From Chloroflexota bacterium (GTDB lineage: Bacteria; Chloroflexota; Dehalococcoidia; GIF9; UBA5620), in assembly GCA_026389735.1 (NCBI GenBank), contig JAPLHH010000181.1, forward strand, positions 1 through 10,842: 10,842 nt of DNA, in the 5' to 3' direction. Position 1 is the first letter of the stretch, and each line of letters begins with the position of its first letter. Below are positions 5,089-10,842 of the stretch, piece by piece. The notes below the pieces were generated by a model. That model made no database searches. It was not told the DNA's origin and saw only the letters and a program-made list of their open reading frames with translations. Both the position numbers and the translations under genes were made by a program.

Positions 5089-6825
5089 ATGGATATATTT
5101 CCAAATGAAGAGGAGAGTAATCTAGCCGCTGACCTCTTGGTGAACAAGTATAATGTTTCTGCTCAACTACTCGGGCGATTACTTAGCACCAAACAAACAA
5201 AAGAAGCCAATAGTTTGATAAGAAAATTTGGTAATAAAAGCCCAACCCGAGTCGATGTTGCCAAGCGGCTTGTACGTAGAACAGGGCCAGGGCTTTTTTG
5301 CGGTAGTAGTAAGTGCGTAAAGGAATTACGAAGTAAGTTACTTTCGAACCTACCAGATAAAGAGGTAATCAGGCTTTTTAGGCGGTATAAGACTCAAAGT
5401 AATATAACTTCCCCCTCCTACATGAGAAAGCCCTTATCGGAACTCAAGTGGGTTGCACGAGGTCCATGGCCGATCGACTTTGTCGAGACTTTGAGCTTTC
5501 CAAAAATTTTCGCCGGGATCCGCCCAACAGCTGTGCTACCGACAATCGATGATGTTCCTCCATTGGGGATTCCTCCTAAACTTGTAGAGTTTCAAGAATA
5601 CCTAAAAAAACGTATGTTAGATGTACTTGCAAAAGATGGTGATAAGATGCGCTGTGTAGTAACGCTTCCAACTGGCGGCGGGAAAACACGAGTTGCAGTC
5701 GAGGCTTTCATTGATTGGATGCATCAGCGTTTTGCTGCTAGACAATACTTATTGTGGATAGCCCAGAGTGAAGAATTATGTGAACAAGCTATATCCTGCA
5801 TTAGACAGTTGTGGGGTGCTAGGGAATACACGAGTTCCTTACGAGTTTACCGCTACTTCGGGGGACGAGATATACCTGTGAATGAGCTACAAGGCGGTGC
5901 TGTCGTTACTAGTATCCAGCAGCTTTATAATCGTAGCAAGAGCGGTGATGCGGCTTTGGATATCATCCTAAAGAGTACCGGCGCGATGATAATCGACGAG
6001 GCTCACCGCGCTGTCTCCCATATGTATGATACACTCCTGACTCAAGCGGAGAAAGTATGTGGGTCTGACCTTTTTCCAATTTGTGGCTTGACAGCTGCAC
6101 CCGGCCGGGCGGGCTTATATAGCGCGGAGGAGACGATAAAGCTGGTTAATAGGTTTGATGCATATCTTGTCAAGCCTGCTCTTGGCGAGGAATTTGCAAA
6201 AGACCCGCTTCGATATTTTAGAGAGAACCAATATTTGGCGTGGCCTCGCCATATTGTTTATCGTTCAGGAAGAGAATACGAGCTAACTGAGGAAGAGATC
6301 CAGCAAATGGAATTGGAGGGTGATTTACCATCAGGTTTTCTAAAACGACTGGCTAACGACCGCAAGAGAAATGAACTTATTATAAGAAGAATGCTACAAT
6401 TGCCAAAAGATACTCCAACATTGGTATACGCTTGTACTGTTGAGCATGCTTATTTCCTCGCAGACCTTCTGACAGAGTTGAGTGGGCAGCACGCAGGGGC
6501 AATATCTTCTGAAACTCCGTTAACAATTAGACGAGGGTTTATTCGAGATTTCAAGCAAGGTAATATGCAGTTCCTGTGCAACTTTGGGGTTCTTACGACT
6601 GGTTTTGACGCACCAAAAACTGAATGCATAGCAATTTGCAGGCCTACTACCAGTGAGGTTTTATACGAGCAGATTGTTGGGCGGGGACTTCGGGGACCCA
6701 AGTTCGGTGGAACGGACGAGTGCTTGGTAATTGATTTTGCTGATAACATACATAGGCTCGGGCCTCCCTTGGCCTATGAAAGATTCAAAGACTTTTGGAC
6801 TGAGGAATCGGTAGAGCAAAGTTAA
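5089..6825 (+). CDS. SF2 DEAH-box helicase (COG1061-like) with unknown N-terminal domain
   Basis: A 578-residue superfamily 2 helicase. The ATPase core has Walker A PTGGGKT (residues 194-200), a WIAQSEELCEQA segment like motif Ia, the DEAH box at 303-306, LTAAPGR at 334-340 as motif III, TTGFDAP-type motif V, and EQIVGRGLR at 527-535 as motif VI. Both RecA-like lobes are present. The first 165 or so residues are helical and basic, with FCGSSKCVKELRSKL in the middle, and are unfamiliar to me. An EFQEYLKK segment just before Walker A resembles the Q-motif position. There is no visible nuclease or methylase domain. Initiation probably uses AAGG at 5080-5083. Base composition is visibly more A/T-rich than the flanking genes. 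Similar helicases occur in restriction and defence loci and in DNA repair; which role applies is not shown. Confidence 0.88.
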   Translation: MDIFPNEEESNLAADLLVNKYNVSAQLLGRLLSTKQTKEANSLIRKFGNKSPTRVDVAKRLVRRTGPGLFCGSSKCVKELRSKLLSNLPDKEVIRLFRRYKTQSNITSPSYMRKPLSELKWVARGPWPIDFVETLSFPKIFAGIRPTAVLPTIDDVPPLGIPPKLVEFQEYLKKRMLDVLAKDGDKMRCVVTLPTGGGKTRVAVEAFIDWMHQRFAARQYLLWIAQSEELCEQAISCIRQLWGAREYTSSLRVYRYFGGRDIPVNELQGGAVVTSIQQLYNRSKSGDAALDIILKSTGAMIIDEAHRAVSHMYDTLLTQAEKVCGSDLFPICGLTAAPGRAGLYSAEETIKLVNRFDAYLVKPALGEEFAKDPLRYFRENQYLAWPRHIVYRSGREYELTEEEIQQMELEGDLPSGFLKRLANDRKRNELIIRRMLQLPKDTPTLVYACTVEHAYFLADLLTELSGQHAGAISSETPLTIRRGFIRDFKQGNMQFLCNFGVLTTGFDAPKTECIAICRPTTSEVLYEQIVGRGLRGPKFGGTDECLVIDFADNIHRLGPPLAYERFKDFWTEESVEQS

Positions 6826-6835
6826 AGACATGTAC

Positions 6836-6850
6836 CACGCTGAAAGCGTG
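6836..6850 (+). other. Small perfect hairpin after the helicase stop
   Basis: CACGCT-GAA-AGCGTG forms a six-pair stem with a three-base loop, eleven bases after the helicase stop codon. No T-run follows it directly, so it is not a classical rho-independent terminator. It may be a 3'-end stabilising or pausing structure between the helicase and the small downstream gene. Confidence 0.3.
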
Positions 6851-6932
6851 CCATACATTTGTTTGGGGGTCTATTGTGCATATGGAACTTAATCACCAAT
6901 CGGTCCAGGCTTTTTGAAAGGAGGAAACGGCA

Positions 6933-7151
6933 GTGAAGGTACAAATCTGTTTAGAGAAGCAGGAGCTCCAGGGCAACAAGATGGTTGCGTTTGAAGTTAA
7001 CGATGGTGCCGGGGTAAATATCGGAACGTTCCTGGTGGGCAAAGGGGGCGTACGGTGGCGGCAACCGAAAGCTTCTAAAAAGGCAAAGGCGAAATCGTGG
7101 AATGAAGTAATAAGGTGGCTGCAGGAGCACGGACGAACAGTCACCAAGTGA
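6933..7151 (+). CDS. Small basic protein of unknown function (72 residues)
   Basis: I do not recognise this protein. A strong Shine-Dalgarno sequence, AAAGGAGG (6917-6924), lies eight bases before the GTG start, which supports a real gene. The N-terminal half (MKVQICLEKQ..., residues 1-45) alternates hydrophobic and polar residues as in beta strands and ends with the glycine-rich VGKGGVRWRQ. A lysine-rich linker (PKASKKAKAK, about 45-54) follows, then a probable helix, SWNEVIRWLQEHGR. The basic character suggests nucleic-acid binding, but that is inference. It lies 107 bases after the helicase on the same strand and may share its transcript. It has no cysteine-rich, transmembrane or toxin-like signature. 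Confidence 0.6.
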   Translation: MKVQICLEKQELQGNKMVAFEVNDGAGVNIGTFLVGKGGVRWRQPKASKKAKAKSWNEVIRWLQEHGRTVTK

Positions 7152-7316
7152 CCTATCAAACACCCGCAAACAAATTCCTTTCCACAGGAGTTCGGATTTT
7201 CCCTCAGTATTAGCAGCAGGTTTGGTATTACCGAAATTAATCTTACATGACTATACAACGATAGGGCGAATTGTGTACTCGCGCAACTTGATGAAACCTT
7301 AGGGCAATTCCAAAGG

Positions 7317-8177
7317 TTATGTCTCTTCATCTACCAGCTCCTTGTAGGTTGACATAAGTCGTTGGGTTATTGCTCCTGGTCTCCCTGAGCCGATGGGCTT
7401 GTCGTCCAGCCGGGTCAGGGGCATGATTTCAAGTACGGAGTTGGTTAAGAAAGCCTCGTCAGCTCTGAGCAGTTCTGCCAGCTCAATTTGTTTCACAACC
7501 ACCATGATTCCCATCGATTGAGCCAGCTCCAGAACTGCCTCACGAGTAATTCCAGACAAAGCGCCGCTTTCTGTAGAGGGCGTAACCAGCATCTCGCCGC
7601 CGGCTATGAAGATATTGGTGGTGCTGCCTTCAGCCACAAAGCCTCTTTCGTTGAGCAGCAGCGCTTCGTCGGCACCGGCTGTCACGGCTTCCTGCCGGGC
7701 TAAGATATTTTCCAGATAGCAGGTGGATTTGAGCCTTGAAAGCGGCGACTGGCTGTTGCGTCGCCAGGATGACAGGACTGCCGTGTAGCCTCGCTCATAA
7801 CTTTCAGGTGGCAGGGGCACGAGTTTCCGGGCAATAATGAATACGGTAATGCCACTGCATGTATCCGGGTTGGGGGTTATATCACCCTCGCCGGCCGATA
7901 CTGTGAGCCTGAGACGGGCTTCAGCGAGGTTGTTGGCTTTTAGAACTTCATAGCAAGCTTTCTCCAGGTCGAAACTAGTTAGCTTGGAAGCTATGCCCAG
8001 AGTCTCGGCTGCATGGTGAAGTCGGGCCAGGTGGCGGTCAAGACGGAAGATGGAGCCGCCATAAGCCCGCATTGTCTCGAAAAGTCCGTAGCCGTAAAGG
8101 AAACCGTGATCGAATGGCGATAGCTTAGCCTGAGAGCGGGGAATCAAATCGCCGTTAAGGTAAATAATTTCTTCCAT
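7317..8177 (-). CDS. pabC: Aminodeoxychorismate lyase (class IV PLP enzyme)
   Basis: A 286-residue fold-type IV pyridoxal-phosphate enzyme. Aminodeoxychorismate lyase converts 4-amino-4-deoxychorismate to 4-aminobenzoate and pyruvate in the folate pathway. Visible signatures are SPFDHGFLYGYGLFETMR near residues 20-37, the PLP lysine K150 in SRLKSTCYLENILARQ, and the phosphate-binding region FVAEGSTTNIF followed by SGALSGITREAVLEL. By sequence alone branched-chain or D-amino-acid aminotransferases remain possible. Placement directly behind pabB and pabA makes PabC by far the likeliest. The gap to pabA is nine bases, with no clear Shine-Dalgarno sequence, suggesting translational coupling. Its end faces the plus-strand small-protein gene; the 165-base gap holds no clear terminator. 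Confidence 0.88.
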   Translation of the reverse strand: MEEIIYLNGDLIPRSQAKLSPFDHGFLYGYGLFETMRAYGGSIFRLDRHLARLHHAAETLGIASKLTSFDLEKACYEVLKANNLAEARLRLTVSAGEGDITPNPDTCSGITVFIIARKLVPLPPESYERGYTAVLSSWRRNSQSPLSRLKSTCYLENILARQEAVTAGADEALLLNERGFVAEGSTTNIFIAGGEMLVTPSTESGALSGITREAVLELAQSMGIMVVVKQIELAELLRADEAFLTNSVLEIMPLTRLDDKPIGSGRPGAITQRLMSTYKELVDEET

Positions 8178-8186
8178 TTGTGTATT

Positions 8187-8768
8187 CTAGGGCCATACAG
8201 GCTCGGTGAAGCGGAGGAAGTTGGCCAGCAGGTCATGGCCTGCTTCAGTAAGTATGGATTCGGGATGTATCTGGGCTCCCTCGATTACGTAGTCTTTATG
8301 TCTTACCCCCATTATCTCCCCTTCCTGGGTTCGGGCAGTGACTGTGAGGCAGGAAGGCAAACCTTCCGGTTTGATAATTAAGGAGTGGTAACGGGCTGCT
8401 GGAAAGGGATTCTCTATGCCCTCGTAGATAGTTTCGCCATCGTGATAGATGAGAGATGTCTTCCCGTGGACTGGCACCGAGGCTCGCCCGACAATGCCGC
8501 CATAGACGTGGCCTATGCACTGGTGCCCAAGACAGACACCGAAGATGGGGATTTTGCCGCCGAAATTAAATATTACATCGTTGGAAATGCCAGCCTCTAG
8601 AGGGGTACATGGCCCTGGAGAAATGACTATATGGCTGGGAGCAAGCTCTTCGATTTCAGCTAGGGTAATTTGGTCGTTGCGATAGACCAGCGGCTCCCAA
8701 CCCAACTCCCCCAGGTATTGAGCCAGGTTGTAAACGAAAGAGTCGTAGTTATCGATGACCAGTATCAT
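8187..8768 (-). CDS. pabA: Aminodeoxychorismate synthase, glutamine amidotransferase subunit
   Basis: A 193-residue class I glutamine amidotransferase that releases ammonia from glutamine and passes it to PabB. It starts MILVIDNYDSFVYNLAQYLG, typical of PabA/TrpG. SPGPCTPLEAG (about residues 50-60) is the oxyanion-site loop and resembles PabA more than TrpG. The nucleophile is C79 in GVCLGHQ, and the rest of the triad is H168 and E170 in QIHPES. Full length is normal. In some bacteria one such subunit also serves anthranilate synthase, so a dual role is possible; no trp genes are in view. Only AAGTAAAAAATACC-type sequence precedes the ATG, without a recognisable ribosome-binding site, because repeat element 3 ends 13 bases away. 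Confidence 0.92.
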   Translation of the reverse strand: MILVIDNYDSFVYNLAQYLGELGWEPLVYRNDQITLAEIEELAPSHIVISPGPCTPLEAGISNDVIFNFGGKIPIFGVCLGHQCIGHVYGGIVGRASVPVHGKTSLIYHDGETIYEGIENPFPAARYHSLIIKPEGLPSCLTVTARTQEGEIMGVRHKDYVIEGAQIHPESILTEAGHDLLANFLRFTEPVWP

Positions 8769-8781
8769 GGTATTTTTTACT

Positions 8782-8846
8782 TGTTATTGCGAGTGGCAAA
8801 GGTTCCGAAGCAGCACTGAGATTGCCACGCTTCGCTCGCAATGACG
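8782..8846. repeat. MITE-like palindromic repeat element 3, between pabB and pabA
   Basis: The ends are TGTTATTGCGAG (8782-8793) and CTCGCAATGACG (8835-8846), inverted repeats with two mismatches, of the same family as element 1. A second inverted pair, GTGGCAA (8793-8799) and TTGCCAC (8822-8828), continues the stem, so transcribed RNA would fold into a long hairpin. It lies inside the pab transcription unit, 13 bases before the pabA start, and may affect relative PabA expression. Confidence 0.8.
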
Positions 8847-8909
8847 GGGGGGAATTATTAAGCAATGACGGAAAGGAATTGTTAAGCAACGACGGGAAGG
8901 GATTATTAA
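8838..8909. repeat. Three 24-bp tandem repeats extending from element 3
   Basis: Three adjacent units, 8838-8861, 8862-8885 and 8886-8909, share the pattern GCAAYGACGG, a G/A-rich middle, then a block ending TTAA. A fourth truncated unit (GCATTGC at 8910-8916) runs up to the pabB stop. The first unit begins within the terminal inverted repeat, so the array seems to have grown by duplication of the element's end. Confidence 0.8.
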
Positions 8910-8918
8910 GCATTGCTA

Positions 8919-10370
8919 TCATTTGGTCTCCACAGCCACTCTAGGTGCCAGTCGAAGCGCCTGAATCAGCGCCTTAGCCTTATCCAGAGTCTCCTGATAT
9001 TCCGCCTCGGCTTTGGAATCGTAAATAATGCCGCCACCGACTTGAAAGTAAGCTTTACTGTCCTTGATTATAAAGGTGCGGATAACTATGTTGAGGTCGA
9101 GGTTGCGGCCGAAGCCCAGATAGCCGATGGCGCCGGTGTAGACGCTTCTTCTTGTTGGCTCAAGTTCATCGATAATCTCCATAGCCCGCACCTTGGGGGC
9201 GCCGGTGATAGAGCCGCCGGGGAAAGTAGCTTTGAACAGGTCAATGCGGTTTTTGTCCGGGCGCAGCTTACCGATAACGGTGGAAGTCAAATGAAAGACC
9301 GTAGGAAAGGTCTCGAGGATAGCCAGCTCGGTAACTTTAACCGTGCCGTATTGACAGACTCTGCCTAAATCATTTCTCTCCAGGTCAACAATCATCACAT
9401 TCTCGGCGCGGTCTTTGATGCTGTTAAGCAGTTCTTGAGCCAGCATGGCATCTTCAACTGGATTTTTACCTCTTGGCTTGGTGCCTTTTATGGGCCGTGT
9501 CTCTATCCAGTCGCCATCTACGCGGAGGAATCTCTCCGGCGAGGCACTGACAATGGTTACGCCATCAAAGTTGAGGTAGCTGGCGAAAGGTGCCGGGTTT
9601 ATCTGCCCCAAATGTTGGTAAAGCTCATAAGGGGGGACGGTCAAATCGGTATCAAAGCGCTGGGAAAGATTAACCTGAAATACATCGCCGGCGGCGATAT
9701 ATTCCCTGACTCTGTTAACCGCCTCCATATAGCCCTCGGGAGTGAAATTGGACTTGAGCACAGCTTCAGTCGTTTTCTTGATGCTCTCTGAAGCAGCTTC
9801 CGGGATATGTGAAGGGGGCGAAGACAGCCTGCTCTTCATTTCCTCAAGGCGCAGTTTGGCTCTTTTAAGCCTCCGGCTCTCATCGAGTTCGGGGAAGCCT
9901 GTGGAGGCGATATATGCCCGGTTTTTCAGATGGTCAAAGGCAAGAACAGTGTCATAGAAACCAAAATAGCTTTCTGGCAGCTTCAGGTCATCTATAGCTG
10001 TGGTGGGGAGTCGCTCGATGAAATGGCATAGGTCGTAGCTGAGATAGCCCACGGCACCGCCCCAAAAGGGAATGGGCGCTGGGAAAGAATCCAGGCTGTA
10101 TGTTTTGAGCAGCTTACCCAGAATGTCGAAGGGGTTGCCGTGCTCGTTTTCCTGCCTGTCTTGCTGTATGATGGTGACCTGATTGCCCCGGCTTCTCATC
10201 ACCAGGAATGGGTCGACGCCGATAAATGAGTACCTCCCCAGCCTTTGAGGGTCCATGCCGCTGTCTAGGAAAAAGCTATGAAGCTGGCTGTGAAATAGCT
10301 CAAAGACTTCAGGAGCAGTCAGTGGAGTATGAATTTCCTCAATCAGTATAGTTCGGTTCCTTGCGTCCAT
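8919..10370 (-). CDS. pabB: Aminodeoxychorismate synthase, chorismate-binding subunit
   Basis: A 483-residue enzyme converting chorismate, with ammonia from PabA, to 4-amino-4-deoxychorismate. The N-terminal anthranilate-synthase-I-like domain covers about residues 10-150 (LGRYSFIGVDP, FWGGAVGYLSYD). The chorismate-binding domain covers about 205-475, with DVFQVNLSQRF, SASPERF (275-281), ERNDLGRV, GGSITGAPKVRAMEIIDELE and FQVGGGIIYDS. TRPIKGTKPRG has lysine K295 where TrpE has alanine (PIAGT); this lysine forms the covalent intermediate in E. coli PabB and is the main reason for calling PabB rather than TrpE. The start ATG has only a weak AAAGG site. It is probably the first gene of a pabB-pabA-pabC unit; the 102-base gap upstream shows no clear promoter. 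Confidence 0.93.
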   Translation of the reverse strand: MDARNRTILIEEIHTPLTAPEVFELFHSQLHSFFLDSGMDPQRLGRYSFIGVDPFLVMRSRGNQVTIIQQDRQENEHGNPFDILGKLLKTYSLDSFPAPIPFWGGAVGYLSYDLCHFIERLPTTAIDDLKLPESYFGFYDTVLAFDHLKNRAYIASTGFPELDESRRLKRAKLRLEEMKSRLSSPPSHIPEAASESIKKTTEAVLKSNFTPEGYMEAVNRVREYIAAGDVFQVNLSQRFDTDLTVPPYELYQHLGQINPAPFASYLNFDGVTIVSASPERFLRVDGDWIETRPIKGTKPRGKNPVEDAMLAQELLNSIKDRAENVMIVDLERNDLGRVCQYGTVKVTELAILETFPTVFHLTSTVIGKLRPDKNRIDLFKATFPGGSITGAPKVRAMEIIDELEPTRRSVYTGAIGYLGFGRNLDLNIVIRTFIIKDSKAYFQVGGGIIYDSKAEAEYQETLDKAKALIQALRLAPRVAVETK

Positions 10371-10472
10371 GGTATAGTTGCCTTTTCTTTTGCTTCGTTG
10401 TCGAAATCAAAGGTAGGCGTAGCTTTTAGTCACCTTTCCATTCCATTTGGTTCATTGTTATTTTCGTCACTT

Positions 10473-10842
10473 TCACTTTTTTCCCTTTGCCTTTTCTGCC
10501 TCGATGGAGTGGGCTAGTCGCTCATGAGCCTTCAGCCCATAAAGTTTCTCCCAGGCGGCAAGTATCTCATCCACAGGGACATCTTCACGATATCCGTGGT
10601 CTTTGACATATTCAATGTGCAGTTTTCCATCCAAATTGTGGGAGTGGAATATAGCGTCATTTTGGCCATCGAATTCTACTGTAATAATCCTATTTTTCTG
10701 GCACATTTTCAGGTCGAAAGCTGGGGTTGCCTTAACCCATGTCCCGTTGATGTACAGCTCGGTGTAACCGTGGTAGCTAAACAAGTTTGTACCCATAACT
10801 TTTAGCAATCTATCGGAAATAAGATAATTCCGAATATCAGCA
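10473..10842 (-). CDS. Transglutaminase-like domain protein, C-terminal part (5' end outside window)
   Basis: The minus-strand frame is open to the window edge, reading ADIRNYLISDRLLKVMGTNL, so the TTG at 10808 is internal and the gene is partial. HGYTELYINGTWVKATPAFD is the typical second half of a bacterial transglutaminase-like (papain-fold) domain: the histidine in HGYTELY is the probable catalytic histidine, and the aspartate-containing PAFD follows. The catalytic cysteine would be upstream, outside the window. A family-specific tail with DAIFHSHNLDGKLHIEYVKDHG and a lysine-rich end (EAEKAKGKK) follows. Such proteins often act as cysteine proteases or amidases; the substrate is unknown. 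It precedes pabB on the same strand by 102 bases but has no functional link that I can see. Confidence 0.8.
   Translation of the reverse strand, partial: ADIRNYLISDRLLKVMGTNLFSYHGYTELYINGTWVKATPAFDLKMCQKNRIITVEFDGQNDAIFHSHNLDGKLHIEYVKDHGYREDVPVDEILAAWEKLYGLKAHERLAHSIEAEKAKGKK

Noticed and set aside
7173..7200. Weak hairpin AATTCCT/AGGAGTT followed by CGGATTTT, as a terminator for the small basic protein gene
   Set aside because: The seven-pair stem is A/T-rich with a wobble pair and the T-run is short and offset; not enough for a terminator call.
6893..7330. Minus-strand 145-codon ORF across the small basic protein gene and the convergent gap
   Set aside because: It is antisense to a frame with a strong ribosome site, is serine/cysteine/proline-rich without domain pattern, and overlaps the end of pabC.
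8838..8909. CRISPR-like array
   Set aside because: The 24-bp units are directly adjacent with no unique spacers, so this is a tandem repeat grown from element 3.
8913..9368. Plus-strand 151-codon ORF inside pabB
   Set aside because: It is a shadow of the clearly conserved pabB frame on the opposite strand.
8919..10370. Possible anthranilate synthase (trpE) with trpG
   Set aside because: The PIKGT lysine, the PGPCTPxEAG loop in the partner and the adjacent class IV PLP lyase all favour the 4-aminobenzoate pathway; no tryptophan genes are present.

Overview
The window is ordinary bacterial chromosome. It carries a short accessory insert and an unusual number of small inverted-repeat elements sitting at gene starts. 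Gene content and order (CorC-type transporter, DUF2344 protein, M48 protease, tilS, stand-alone Smr, pab genes, transglutaminase-like protein) together with the many TGTCATTGCGAG / TGTCATTCTGAG repeats suggest an uncultured anaerobe, possibly Dehalococcoidia (Chloroflexota). That placement is an inference; no rRNA or marker gene is present to settle it.

Layout. Positions 1-4714 hold a plus-strand run of genes: the C-terminus of a CorC/HlyC-type transporter, a DUF2344 radical-SAM-associated protein overlapping it, a membrane M48 (Ste24-like) zinc protease, a histidine phosphatase that appears to start at ATT, tRNA(Ile)-lysidine synthase (tilS), and a small Smr-domain protein coupled to tilS by a TGATG overlap. 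Two repeat elements interrupt this run, one just before the phosphatase and one reaching into the tilS start. Positions 4715-4906 hold a decayed C-terminal remnant of a GlcF-like Fe-S oxidoreductase subunit. Positions 4990-7151 are more A/T-rich to the eye and hold a promoter-like site, a possible 16-codon leader ORF, an SF2 DEAH helicase with an unrecognised N-terminal domain, and a 72-residue basic protein of unknown function. This is the accessory part of the window.

Positions 7317-10370 on the minus strand are a pabB-pabA-pabC cluster making 4-aminobenzoate from chorismate and glutamine for folate. PabB carries the PIKGT lysine that separates it from anthranilate synthase (TrpE). A third repeat element, extended by three 24-bp tandem units, separates pabB from pabA. 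Beyond pabB, also on the minus strand, is the C-terminal part of a transglutaminase-like protein cut by the window edge.

The clearest points for a second look are the ATT start behind a strong Shine-Dalgarno sequence, where the Shine-Dalgarno/ATT block is repeated on the far side of an inverted-repeat element; the placement of all three repeats at translation starts; and the helicase plus small-protein island. I see no complete known defence system, CRISPR array, tRNA or rRNA.
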